A stretch of DNA of 42,223 nucleotides from an uncultured Christensenella sp. (lineage in GTDB: Bacteria; Bacillota; Clostridia; Christensenellales; UBA3700): positions 1 to 42,223 of the forward strand of contig CAJTXS010000012.1 of assembly GCA_910583735.1 (NCBI GenBank). Direction: 5' to 3'. This document shows positions 1 to 7,688 of the stretch, piece by piece (within the stretch, counting starts at the first letter, position 1; each line of letters starts with the position of its first letter). Both the position numbers and the translations under genes were made by a program. The notes under the pieces were generated by a model. That model saw nothing but the letters and a program-made list of their open reading frames with translations, searched no databases and had not been told where the DNA came from.

Positions 1-3000
1 TCAAGCGGCGCGATATTCCAATCTATATTGACATAGTTCTCCTGCCTGCCGTCCGACCACTCGTAATTACTGTTCTTAAGTACGAGGTTGAGCACGTAGC
101 CGTCTATGCTCACGTTGCGAGCCGTATATCCCGCCGCGTCCGTGTACGCAGGGTCGTAATTGCTGAGGCACTGCCTTATATCCTGCTCCTGTCCGTTGTA
201 TACCGCTTGCCTTGCCACCGTAGGCACGGATATCTTAAGTTTATTAATACTATACTCTATCTCTCCGTCCGTTACCGTGTACGCCGCGTCCGTTATGCTG
301 ACTACTACTTTGTACGTATCGGCGTCTTTGGGGTTGAGTTCCGTCATGCCCAACGAGTTGGTTATAACATACTTGATAAGCCCCGACGGCACGGGTACTT
401 GCGCGCCGCTATCGCCTAAGGTATAGAATAGCGCCGTCGGCTTGATTACTTCTCCGCTGTAGTCGTATGCGCTTAGGAATTCTCCGCCGCGCTCGTCCTT
501 CCACCTAACCGTTACATTGATAGTCTTATTGCCGTAGTCCACTACCGCGCTCTCTATCGAGGCAAATGCACCCGTTATACCGCTGTCTTTATCCTCTTCT
601 ACCGCTGTATATCTGAATACATACATACCTCGCTTGGGCTTGGTATTCTCATCAGCCTTATCCCATACCGTGGACGTAGACGATCTGTACTCCATCTTAT
701 CCGTAGGTCCATTGCCGTTAAGATACTCCTCGCTGTCTATATCGTACTCTATTACGGGAGCCGCGGGACGCGCGGGGATAGTAATTACCGCCTCTTTGGA
801 TTTGAACGCGCTTGCGTCCGCAGCATACCACACCCTAAGCGTCTTGGATGTCCTATCAGGATTTAAGTCTACAAGGTTGCCGTTGCCTTGCAACGGCGCG
901 GCAAAGCCAGTAATCGTATACATCATCTTAGACGTCACAGGCTGCCCCGTCTTCTCCGTCTTGTAATTGATGCTCAGCTCGGGCGCTGCTCTCCGCGCGG
1001 GTATAAGCAGTTCCTCTATATCGCTGCGGAATGCCGTGCCCGCTATCGCCGATACGTAATAATATATCTTATTCTCCGTCTGTCCCTGCTCTGCTATATA
1101 TCCGCCCGAGCCGAGGTCGAGCGATACTGCCGTACCCGCTACGTTGTAACTATCATTATCCGCAGGCGCGCTCGTACCTATATAATAGCTGTAGCCGCCG
1201 CCTATGCTCACACTCTCCTTCTCGTAGTCTATAGACATGTCACTCGCCGTCTGCCTTTTAGGTATAATCAGGCTGTACTCCCCGCTATCCTCAATATAGT
1301 CCGTATGCGACGCGGGCACTTTGTATCTAAAGCTCACTGCCCCGCCTACCATAATGGCATCGGGTATCTTCATATCTACTACAGCCTGCCAGTTGCCGCT
1401 GTCGTCCTTGTATTGCAGCCACGACCTTATATCCTGCCCGTTGACTGTTGGATTGGCGGGTATGAGCTCTTCTTTAATGTAATCTATGCTCAATAATGGC
1501 GCAGGTTGGGACGCCTTCGTCACTGTGTAAGTATACTCCATGCTGCCTGCTAACGGCATGATATAATTCTGCTTAAACAATGCGCCCGCACCGCTCGAAG
1601 TATTCTCCGTAATTATTTCCGCAGTTATCTTATGCGCTCCCGCCACGTCTAACCTATCATTATCCGTACTGCCGTCGTATGTGAGCGTAACGCCCAGATT
1701 ATCTATGGACATGCCGTTGCCTATAACCGGCTTATACTTCTGCAAGTCTGCAAGCAGCGTACTTGTCCATACGTACGAGCTCTGTATGCCCGACCAAGTA
1801 ATTGTGAGCTGCCTCGGCTTAATCTTCCACTCTATGTCTTGCGCCAAGCTGCCCGCAACCGTAGTCCAGCCGCCCGAACCGTAGTCTTTACTCCATTTAA
1901 GCGGACTCCTCAATGTGGCTTTAGCTACATATGTATCCGCATTGATTCCGCTTAACTGCGTTGAGGAATCAAGTATAAATTCCGGATAATACACGCCTTT
2001 AGCTTTCAGCAAAGTCTGCAAACTTTGTGTAGAGCCGTCATAAACGGTATCGATAGAGTTAGGCACGCTATACACTGCGACGTTATCCGCCGCAGTCAGA
2101 TTGAGATGTAACGCAGGTCGAACAGCGTAATCGACATTTACATAATCGTTATTCATAGAGCTGCCCGCCGCATCCAAAAAGTACGCATAAATAGCGTGGC
2201 TGCGGTGACCGGAGCGCAACCATGAAATTACGGAATTGGATCGCTGATTGTTGGATAATTCCCATATTCCGTTTGTACTTTCGTCTGCTCCCGTCTCGGT
2301 CACCGACGGCAGCCATATGTAGTCGTCTTTCCATGAGCTATAGCCAGTCTTGGTAGGCAAAGTACTGAAATTAATTATCGCTCCGTTACCGTAGGAATAC
2401 CAGTTAACAGTGCCGCGGGGCGTACCGTATGCCTCGTTAGGCAGCGTGCTGCTTATTTTGCCTATTGTGCCGCCTATGTTTTGATTTTGGTTGCTTTGAT
2501 ATTCCACCGCAGCGGGGGTAACTATAAAGTCTGTCAGCGAACCACTTGACGAGGGCATCGTAAATTTGGCATACTTATGCGACGCGCTCTTCAAAGATGG
2601 CGTAAGAGATGTCGCGCCCTGAGTTGCGACGTAACCGCTTCCGCTATTGAGTGCAATCGACCTTATATAACTCGTACCGTATACATTAGACGGATATGTA
2701 ACATTGGTTACGTTTTCATACCATGTATTCCACTGATACGTGTCCGTAGACGATGCAAGCCACAGTGTCGCAATAGTGTTGCCCGATGTGTCCTTAGTAA
2801 GGTGCGTGACAGTCCACTCCATTTCGCCGAAAGTCAAAGCTATATCCTTGCCGCCCGCAGCGCGTATATCTGCTGATGTAATCTGTCCGCTACTTGAAAT
2901 CTTATTATTGATATCGTTTATCGTTGCGTTGGCGTTGCCTGTAATGGCGGCGTATAACTTGCTTAAATTCTCGCCTGTAAAGTGCTTTGTATTGTTGAGA

Positions 3001-3173
3001 GTATCTACGCCCTTATATATTTCGCCTATCTTGACGACCGCTTCGTTGCTGCTTGCAGTGTCCATTGCATGGGTCTCTATATCCGAATATGCAAAATAAG
3101 CGCTACAGCAAAGCATTGCCGCGCATATTATAGCGGTTAACAGCACTAAGTATTTATTCTTACTTGCAGTCAT
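1..3173 (-). CDS. Large secreted Ig-like/repeat surface protein (5' part, runs off window)
   Basis: The frame is open from ATG at 3173 to the window edge (about 1057 codons) with no stop, so only the N-terminal part is present. The start is fixed by an in-frame TGA directly upstream. Residues 1-30 form a signal peptide: a short K-rich stretch, then a hydrophobic run ending near AYFAYSD. Around residues 310-360 are 'SWLRSGHRS' and 'VRPALHLNL', which resemble the DUF6273-type domain of Firmicutes surface proteins (family from memory). The rest is a chain of Ig-like modules with recurring patterns such as 'YNGQEQDI', 'YEWSDG' and 'WNI'. The ATG has no convincing Shine-Dalgarno sequence, unlike most neighbours. 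No clear leftward promoter is visible. The best promoter upstream points the other way and sits between two inverted elements (3212-3387). Function is probably cell-surface adhesion or structure; the ligand is unknown. Confidence 0.8.
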   Translation of the reverse strand, partial: MTASKNKYLVLLTAIICAAMLCCSAYFAYSDIETHAMDTASSNEAVVKIGEIYKGVDTLNNTKHFTGENLSKLYAAITGNANATINDINNKISSSGQITSADIRAAGGKDIALTFGEMEWTVTHLTKDTSGNTIATLWLASSTDTYQWNTWYENVTNVTYPSNVYGTSYIRSIALNSGSGYVATQGATSLTPSLKSASHKYAKFTMPSSSGSLTDFIVTPAAVEYQSNQNQNIGGTIGKISSTLPNEAYGTPRGTVNWYSYGNGAIINFSTLPTKTGYSSWKDDYIWLPSVTETGADESTNGIWELSNNQRSNSVISWLRSGHRSHAIYAYFLDAAGSSMNNDYVNVDYAVRPALHLNLTAADNVAVYSVPNSIDTVYDGSTQSLQTLLKAKGVYYPEFILDSSTQLSGINADTYVAKATLRSPLKWSKDYGSGGWTTVAGSLAQDIEWKIKPRQLTITWSGIQSSYVWTSTLLADLQKYKPVIGNGMSIDNLGVTLTYDGSTDNDRLDVAGAHKITAEIITENTSSGAGALFKQNYIMPLAGSMEYTYTVTKASQPAPLLSIDYIKEELIPANPTVNGQDIRSWLQYKDDSGNWQAVVDMKIPDAIMVGGAVSFRYKVPASHTDYIEDSGEYSLIIPKRQTASDMSIDYEKESVSIGGGYSYYIGTSAPADNDSYNVAGTAVSLDLGSGGYIAEQGQTENKIYYYVSAIAGTAFRSDIEELLIPARRAAPELSINYKTEKTGQPVTSKMMYTITGFAAPLQGNGNLVDLNPDRTSKTLRVWYAADASAFKSKEAVITIPARPAAPVIEYDIDSEEYLNGNGPTDKMEYRSSTSTVWDKADENTKPKRGMYVFRYTAVEEDKDSGITGAFASIESAVVDYGNKTINVTVRWKDERGGEFLSAYDYSGEVIKPTALFYTLGDSGAQVPVPSGLIKYVITNSLGMTELNPKDADTYKVVVSITDAAYTVTDGEIEYSINKLKISVPTVARQAVYNGQEQDIRQCLSNYDPAYTDAAGYTARNVSIDGYVLNLVLKNSNYEWSDGRQENYVNIDWNIAPL

Positions 3174-3211
3174 TCAATACCCGAAAAATCACATTATTTT
3201 CTATCTTTTGA

Positions 3212-3240
3212 GGTGGACCTATTAACATAATAGGTCCACC
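3212..3240. repeat. Perfect palindrome, element 1 of an inverted pair
   Basis: Perfect 13-bp arms (inner nine bases GACCTATTA and TAATAGGTC) surround centre ACA at 3225-3227. The inner 21 bases (3216-3236) are the exact reverse complement of 3365-3385. There is no T-run on either side, so it is not a terminator. It lies 39 bp upstream of the surface-protein ATG. Confidence 0.9.
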
Positions 3241-3320
3241 GTTTACACTGAAAAAAGTTGTTATTAATGCTAATTCAGAAATTTATAGGCTGCAAATGTG
3301 TCGAAAAAGAAGATTATATA

Positions 3321-3349
3321 TTGCATATATTGCTTAAAAGTATTATAAT
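3321..3349 (+). promoter_or_regulatory. Sigma-A-type promoter inside the inverted pair, pointing away from the surface gene
   Basis: TTGCAT (3321-3326), a 17-bp spacer and TATAAT (3344-3349). The same -35/-10 combination and spacing is seen for the DNA glycosylase gene at 41122-41150. No plausible plus-strand gene follows before 4036, which has its own consensus promoter. If the segment between the two palindromes inverted, this promoter would face the surface gene with a leader of roughly 70 nt. Confidence 0.65.
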
Positions 3350-3362
3350 ATAGAGGATATTG

Positions 3363-3387
3363 TAGACCTATTATGTTAATAGGTCTA
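3363..3387. repeat. Perfect palindrome, element 2 of an inverted pair
   Basis: Perfect 11-bp arms (inner GACCTATTA and TAATAGGTC) surround centre TGT at 3374-3376. The inner 21 bases are identical to element 1 read on the opposite strand. The centres are 149 bp apart, with 128 bp between the 21-bp cores. Outer flanks differ between the copies, but each copy is symmetric within itself. Confidence 0.9.
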
Positions 3388-3661
3388 TCTAAATATAGAA
3401 AAGAGTGCATTGCATTGCGCGCTCAATCCTGTACAAATCCAACAGTTTATTATTGTTTAGTCAGCCGATTAATAGCGTGAAATTACAAGTTATAAGTTTA
3501 ATTCTCTGCCATTTAAGCAATGACTATAGGTTATCGTAAATATTATTGATTGTTAAAATCATCTCATTATAATAAAACAAAGACGATGCTTACCTCATAT
3601 TGCTTGCAATGACGGACGTAAAAAATTAGTTTTGGTAAAATCCCAACTATAAATACACATT
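3388..3661. other. AT-rich intergenic stretch without a gene
   Basis: No ORF with a credible start or ribosome site is visible on either strand. A second rightward promoter-like pair (TTGATT 3546-3551, 16-bp spacer, TATAAT 3568-3573) would read antisense into the XRE gene. I see no RNA motif here. Confidence 0.5.
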
Positions 3662-3701
3662 AAAAAAATCAGTCGGCAAATTGCAACCGCCGGCTACCGA
3701 C
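3662..3701 (-). terminator. Rho-independent terminator of the small XRE gene
   Basis: On the minus strand a 7-bp stem with one G-U pair (3695-3701 with 3672-3678) closes a GC-rich 16-nt loop. A TGA spacer and seven T follow (3662-3668). Confidence 0.55.
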
Positions 3702-3724
3702 AATAATTATTAAGTACTTACCTG

Positions 3725-3928
3725 CTAATCAGTCAATCCGAGTAAATAGTCCGCGCCGACGCCGAGCTCCTTACATATGGAAACCAAGACGTCCAAAGAC
3801 GGCTCCCGCTTGCCTGTGCAATAATTGTTAACTACGCCTTGCGACATGGATATCCGCTTGGCAAGCGCATTCTGGGATAATCCGCTTTCCGCAAGCGTCT
3901 CGACTAATCTGTCTTTGAACTTATTCAT
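3725..3928 (-). CDS. XRE-family helix-turn-helix repressor, 67 aa
   Basis: The protein is one Cro/cI-type HTH domain. It has the helix 1 pattern 'FKDRLVETLAESGLSQ', a recognition segment 'ISMSQGVVNNYCTGKREPS', and the typical ending 'LVSICKELGVGADYLLGL'. It should bind DNA as a dimer and regulate transcription. It is divergent from another tiny HTH protein (4036-4233), with palindromes built on ACGGCT/AGCCGT between them. One palindrome overlaps its own -10 box (minus-strand TATAAT, 3936-3941), which points to autorepression. The ATG is only 8 bases from that -10 box and has no Shine-Dalgarno sequence, so the mRNA is probably leaderless. Its own terminator follows. The 67-aa length lacks a dimerisation or sensor domain. 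No phage genes surround it, so it may be a remnant or a stand-alone switch. Confidence 0.85.
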   Translation of the reverse strand: MNKFKDRLVETLAESGLSQNALAKRISMSQGVVNNYCTGKREPSLDVLVSICKELGVGADYLLGLTD

Positions 3929-3935
3929 ATTATTT

Positions 3936-3960
3936 ATTATACGGCTTGTAGCCGTATAAT
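3936..3960. promoter_or_regulatory. Operator palindrome O1 of the divergent XRE pair
   Basis: Perfect 11-bp arms (inner nine TATACGGCT and AGCCGTATA) surround centre TGT (3947-3949). It overlaps the -10 and most of the spacer of the leftward XRE promoter. The 9-3-9 geometry and TGT centre match the elements at 3216-3236 and 3365-3385, with different arms. Confidence 0.75.
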
Positions 3961-3962
3961 GA

Positions 3963-3991
3963 TTGACAAACGGCTATAAGCCGTATATAAT
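3963..3991 (+). promoter_or_regulatory. Consensus promoter with embedded operator O2
   Basis: TTGACA (3963-3968), exactly 17 bp, TATAAT (3986-3991): full consensus. The spacer holds palindrome ACGGCT-ATA-AGCCGT (3970-3984), and a further half-site AGCCGTATA lies at 4006-4014 near the transcription start. A dimer on O2 would block polymerase. It drives the 65-aa gene at 4036. Confidence 0.85.
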
Positions 3992-4035
3992 TAGCTAATG
4001 CTAATAGCCGTATACTTAAAAAAGGAAATATTAAA

Positions 4036-4233
4036 ATGAATGAAATATTAAATATAAATCTAATAAATAAATATATTAACGATTACCGCTTTACTGAATG
4101 TGAATTTTGCAGTCTATGCAAAATAAGTAACGACGACTTTAACGCATTAATGAGCGGCGCCGACTTCAATATAATTTCTCTATTCAAAATAGCAAAACAA
4201 ATAAAAGTGCCTGTATATCTTTTGTTTAAGTAA
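4036..4233 (+). CDS. Small HTH-like protein, 65 aa
   Basis: The start is set by an AAGGAA ribosome site 9 bases upstream of ATG. The protein follows the XRE helix pattern loosely: 'NDYRFTECEFCSLCKISNDDFNALMSG', then 'SLFKIAKQIKVPVYLLF', matching the end of XRE domains. It is AT-rich and rich in I, N and K. Because it opposes an XRE repressor across shared operators, it looks like a Cro-like partner in a two-gene switch. That role is inferred from layout only. It may equally be an isolated DNA-binding protein. No helix-turn-helix score can be computed here. Confidence 0.6.
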   Translation: MNEILNINLINKYINDYRFTECEFCSLCKISNDDFNALMSGADFNIISLFKIAKQIKVPVYLLFK

Positions 4234-4346
4234 AAATGCGCCTTACAATATAAAATCCCCCACACTAACCTCAGCGCAATCTTTATCCGAAAATATGTAG
4301 TCTTGCTTTATAACATCGCAACAACCCGCACTTCAGTTTTGCGTAT

Positions 4347-4377
4347 AAAAAGAGCCGCGCCATAGATTGCGCAGCTC
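4347..4377 (-). terminator. Terminator of the HAD-hprK-small ORF-membrane protein operon
   Basis: Minus-strand stem GAGCTGCGC (4369-4377) pairs with GCGCGGCTC (4352-4360) with one mismatch and an 8-nt loop. Five T follow (4347-4351). It lies about 65 bp past the last gene of the operon. Confidence 0.8.
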
Positions 4378-4441
4378 GCCTGTAAGCCTCAATTATATGG
4401 TTAAATCAATATCGGAACAGACCGCATGCAGCCATAGCATA

Positions 4442-5266
4442 TTACAGCTCTGCCGTAACATCCGCTTTATCGCTTCCGCTGTCTGCCGCGTCCTCGACGA
4501 CATTAACAGACTGCAAGTATGCTATATAATTGCGGATAGGTCCCATATTCCATGCGGAAGCCTCTCCTCTCTTACCCTTATGACAGGCATAACTAACCCC
4601 GTATACCGCGACGCAATATACAAGGAATATCATGATATACTCCAAGATATACAGCTTGCCCTTATCGAATCCCGGGATGAGAAGGAAGGGCGGAATGACG
4701 TTCTGCTGTACGAACATTATGTTGGAGCCTATCTGCCATGTCTGCGCGGCGAGTACCCCGCCCCACAGTACCAGTACGGTAAAAACGGTAAGCGTAAGCG
4801 GAATCTGCTTAATGTTGAGCGGCTCTATACATGTGATACATATAAAGCTGCCGAGGAACAGAGCGTAATGCAAAGCGATGCTCTCTACGAAAGTGAAATA
4901 CGGCATCTCCGACAGCACGAAAGATTGAGGCGAAACCGACATTGCAATCAGCTGTATAAAGCCTGCCATAAACGCTATGAAGCGCGACGAATCCTTAAGC
5001 CACTTGACGCCCGTAAGATATGCGATAGGGAAAAGGAAGTAAGAGATAGACGATATCTCCACAGGTATCTGCTCGATAATACGCTTGTTGTAAATCGTGC
5101 AGTACATGGTAAAATGTATTAACTTATAAATAAGTATAAAGCAACATATACCGAAGACTATCTTCTCCGCAAGCGCGCGCTTGCCGCGCAGCAAAACAAG
5201 CACAAGCAACACGGTAACAACGATCAGCAGCAAGCCTATAGCGGTAACGTAAATATAATCAAGCAT
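4442..5266 (-). CDS. Multi-pass membrane protein, YwaF/TMEM164-like
   Basis: About 274 residues with some six or seven hydrophobic segments: residues about 5-25, 35-55, 70-85, 95-110, 120-145, 155-170 and 205-225. The pattern resembles the YwaF (TIGR02206) integral membrane family, whose function is unsettled. I chose ATG 5266 over the TTG two codons earlier because AAGGAGG lies 7 bases upstream. The ATG overlaps the stop of the 57-aa ORF (TAATG), so translation is likely coupled. It is last in the hprK operon. The C-terminal tail is acidic and cytoplasmic-looking. Family assignment is moderate. Confidence 0.75.
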   Translation of the reverse strand: MLDYIYVTAIGLLLIVVTVLLVLVLLRGKRALAEKIVFGICCFILIYKLIHFTMYCTIYNKRIIEQIPVEISSISYFLFPIAYLTGVKWLKDSSRFIAFMAGFIQLIAMSVSPQSFVLSEMPYFTFVESIALHYALFLGSFICITCIEPLNIKQIPLTLTVFTVLVLWGGVLAAQTWQIGSNIMFVQQNVIPPFLLIPGFDKGKLYILEYIMIFLVYCVAVYGVSYACHKGKRGEASAWNMGPIRNYIAYLQSVNVVEDAADSGSDKADVTAEL

Positions 5267-5439
5267 TACCAATCCTCCTTGTGCCCTATCTTGATATCCG
5301 AATAATAGTCTTGATATCTGCGCTTAAACTTCTCTGCCTCGCTGCCGTAATTAAAAGCGTCCTCCAGCGACTGACCTTCCATACAGTCGCAGTCCTCGTC
5401 GTACGACTCGGCAAGACGCGATCTCTCGAGATTATTCAT
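5266..5439 (-). CDS. 57-aa hydrophilic small protein between hprK and the membrane protein
   Basis: The ORF starts at ATG 5439, eight bases inside the end of hprK. An AAGGGG ribosome site lies about 10 bases upstream. It ends in TAA that overlaps the next ATG. The product starts MNNLERSRLAESYDED and is highly charged, with a D-C-D-C motif near residues 16-19 and a basic/aromatic patch 'KFKRRYQDYYSD'. There is no signal or membrane segment. The tight overlaps on both sides are the main evidence that it is translated. I do not recognise a family; it could be an accessory factor for either neighbour. Confidence 0.7.
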   Translation of the reverse strand: MNNLERSRLAESYDEDCDCMEGQSLEDAFNYGSEAEKFKRRYQDYYSDIKIGHKEDW

Positions 5440-6370
5440 TTATACCTATCCCCTTGGTCATCGCCGCCGTAGCGTCGTAACCCATATTCTGCAAGCGGTA
5501 ATTGCGCGCCGCAGTCTCCACCACTATCGCGAGGTTTCGTCCCGGCATAACAGGCAAGACGAGCTTGGGCACGCCCACGCCGAGAATATTCTCTTTCATG
5601 CGCTTGTCTCCCAATCTGTCCACATCTTCGGGATTGCCCCACTTCTTAAGCTCTATCACAAGGTCGACGTCCTTGGAGTTGACTACCGCGCCTACTCCGT
5701 ACATACGCCTTACGTCGATTATACCGATACCGCGCACTTCCATAAAGTACTTAATCTTCTCGGGAGGACAGCCGACGAGCTCGTCGTTGATGCGCTTGAT
5801 TATCACGGCATCGTCCGATACCAGTCTGTGTCCGCGGTGGATAAGCTCGAGCGCGGTCTCGCTCTTGCCCAGTCCGCTGTTGCCCGTAATCAACACGCCT
5901 ATGCCGGAAATCTCGAGCAGTGTGCCGTGCACATACTGCGTCGGCGCGAGCAGCTGCGTAAGATACTTGTTTAGTTTTACGCTGAGCGACGTGGTGGTGT
6001 CGGGCGCGAGGAACATGGGAATATTATACTTCTCCGCCTCGTCCAGCATTACCGAATCGGGCGCGATGCCTCTGGCATATATTACGCAAGGCACGTGCTT
6101 GGACAGCAGCCTACGCATTGCCTTAAGCCTGTCCTCTTCTCCCAGTGAATTGAGATAATAATGCTCCGCGTTACCGATAAGCTGAATCCTGCCCGCTCCG
6201 AAATAATCGTCAAAGCCCGTAAACAGCAGTCCCGGGCGATTGACCATAAGCGAGCTGAATGTGATATACTCGAGCGCGTTGCCGCGCGCAAGCTCGAGCG
6301 AGCACTCCTGACAGAAGTCCTTAATCCTCACGCTCTGCTTGCTACCCTCGTCAATGACGTTTCTCCTCAT
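5432..6370 (-). CDS. hprK: HPr kinase/phosphorylase
   Basis: The enzyme phosphorylates and dephosphorylates HPr on serine and so sets carbon catabolite repression and PTS activity in Firmicutes. The 312 aa match family length. The N-terminal domain covers residues 1-130. The C-terminal kinase domain has Walker A GNSGLGKS (163-170), 'SDDAV' near 185-189 and the HprK signature 'MEVRGIGIIDV' (210-220). H148 in 'HGTLLE' sits where the family has its conserved His. The AAGGAG site before ATG 6370 overlaps the end of the HAD gene, so the two are coupled. The operon-mates (HAD phosphatase, a 57-aa ORF, a YwaF-like membrane protein) differ from the common hprK-lgt arrangement. Its presence fits the sugar operons further along. 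Confidence 0.96.
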   Translation of the reverse strand: MRRNVIDEGSKQSVRIKDFCQECSLELARGNALEYITFSSLMVNRPGLLFTGFDDYFGAGRIQLIGNAEHYYLNSLGEEDRLKAMRRLLSKHVPCVIYARGIAPDSVMLDEAEKYNIPMFLAPDTTTSLSVKLNKYLTQLLAPTQYVHGTLLEISGIGVLITGNSGLGKSETALELIHRGHRLVSDDAVIIKRINDELVGCPPEKIKYFMEVRGIGIIDVRRMYGVGAVVNSKDVDLVIELKKWGNPEDVDRLGDKRMKENILGVGVPKLVLPVMPGRNLAIVVETAARNYRLQNMGYDATAAMTKGIGINE

Positions 6371-6371
6371 A

Positions 6372-7193
6372 TTACTCCTTACAAAATCTATCTATAATAT
6401 CGCCGATGCAATCGCCTATCTCCGCCTCGCTTATATAATCCGCTCTGTCCTTAAGCCCCTGCATCGCGCCCGGAGCCGCTACGCCGAGCCCCGCATACTC
6501 TATCATTGAGATGTCATTCTCCGCGTCGCCCGCGCAGATGACCTCGGACGCGTCAACGCCGTAGCTGTCGGCAATACGTCCGCACGCCGCGCCTTTATTG
6601 ACGCCGATAGGCAGCGCCTCGACTATCATCTTATTGGAACGGGTGAATACAACCTTATCCCCGTACGTGGCGCGCATATGCTCAAGATAACGCTCGCTGT
6701 CGTGCGGCATGAGCAGTGTAAGCACTTTGACGGGACGGACGTCATTCGCCTCGACATAGTCGGACAAAGGTATATTATCGGGCGTCTCGTAGGGTGTGAT
6801 TCCGCATATCTTACAGAACATACTCACCGCGTCGTCCGCCTTGCGGCAGTTGCATCTGTCGTCGAAGTACACAATGGGCACGCAATAGTCGAGCGCCTCT
6901 ATCGAGCGAAGCATCGACACGGCGAGCTCCTTATCTATGACGTTGAGATAGATGGGCTTGCCCGTTGCAATATCGTATATTCCGCCGCCCTGATAGACAA
7001 TAACTTCTCCTTCCGTAATGCCTATCTCCTTTACGCGCGGCAGTATCGAAGAGAACAGTCTGCCTGTTGCCACTACGAACTTACCGCCCCTTTCTCTGTA
7101 ATCCGCTATGCTCTGCTTAGTACGCTGCGATATCGTATTGTCGGGCAAGGCGATTGTGCCGTCGAAATCACTGAAAATTATCTTATATTTCAT
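6372..7193 (-). CDS. Cof-type HAD-IIB phosphatase
   Basis: This 273-aa protein belongs to the HAD superfamily, subclass IIB (Cof/YidA type), which dephosphorylates small phosphorylated metabolites. Motif I is DFDGT (9-13), with nucleophile D9 and acid/base D11. Motif II is 'VVATGR' near 40-45. Motif III Lys and motif IV 'CAGDAENDISMI' lie near 220-231. An alpha/beta cap lies between. It is the first gene of the hprK operon. A TTGACT-17-TATATT promoter ends 9 bases before ATG, leaving a leader of only about 3 nt and no ribosome site. The substrate cannot be read from sequence; sugar phosphates are typical. Confidence 0.9.
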   Translation of the reverse strand: MKYKIIFSDFDGTIALPDNTISQRTKQSIADYRERGGKFVVATGRLFSSILPRVKEIGITEGEVIVYQGGGIYDIATGKPIYLNVIDKELAVSMLRSIEALDYCVPIVYFDDRCNCRKADDAVSMFCKICGITPYETPDNIPLSDYVEANDVRPVKVLTLLMPHDSERYLEHMRATYGDKVVFTRSNKMIVEALPIGVNKGAACGRIADSYGVDASEVICAGDAENDISMIEYAGLGVAAPGAMQGLKDRADYISEAEIGDCIGDIIDRFCKE

Positions 7194-7202
7194 ATACTTA
7201 AT

Positions 7203-7231
7203 AATATATACATTATTACGCTTAAAGTCAA
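7203..7231 (-). promoter_or_regulatory. Promoter of the HAD-hprK operon, leaderless or nearly so
   Basis: TTGACT (minus, 7226-7231), 17-bp spacer, TATATT (7203-7208). The ATG at 7193 is 9 bases past the -10, so the transcript should begin within about 3 nt of the start codon. Confidence 0.7.
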
Positions 7232-7388
7232 GCCGAGCCGTTATATGGTATAGGTCTGCTTATATACGTATTATAACTCGTAAGACGCCAATTAAAATCG
7301 CCGCTTGGATAAAAATAAATGTACCGAATAATTGAAATATATGATATAAATATAAAAATACTAAAAGACATTATTTCGAAACGCTTGA

Positions 7389-7655
7389 AAAAGTTTAATT
7401 AAGAAAAACAGAGCACTCAGGAAATCTTCTTCCTACGGCAATCCGCAATCCATGTACGAATTTGCAATGATTTACTTGGACGGCTCGATAATAAAATCCG
7501 ATAGAAATAAGGCATACGCATTGTTAAGACAAGCGGCAGAGCAAGGACATATCCAATCCAAGACTTACCTAATATCCGATAAGCTGATGAGTAGCGTTGC
7601 CGTGAGCGCAAAAGCCGTCGGCGACATTATCGATATCGTAACAGACAATAGATAA
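7389..7655 (+). pseudogene. Sel1-like repeat remnant
   Basis: An open frame bounded upstream by TGA (7386-7388) encodes one recognisable Sel1/TPR-like repeat: 'YGNPQSMYEFAMIYLDG', then 'NKAYALLRQAAEQGHIQSK'. Sel1 proteins normally carry several repeats and act as protein-protein scaffolds. Here the only ATG (7452) lies in the middle of the repeat, with no ribosome site. The rest of the frame (to 7655) is not repeat-like. It is best read as a decayed fragment between convergent-looking neighbours. A short expressed protein is possible but poorly supported. Confidence 0.5.
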
Positions 7656-7688
7656 TATCCGCTCTTCGGCAACGGATAACTTGTCGGA

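Noticed and set aside
888..1496. Plus-strand open frames across 160-3099
   Set aside because: All lie opposite the continuous minus-strand surface-protein frame that has a signal peptide and repeat modules.
3212..3240. Palindrome as a transcription terminator
   Set aside because: No T tract on either strand and its copy at 3363-3387 is also T-free; no gene ends beside it.
4367..5122. Plus-strand 251-codon frame
   Set aside because: Shadow of the YwaF-like membrane protein, which has the ribosome site and operon overlap.
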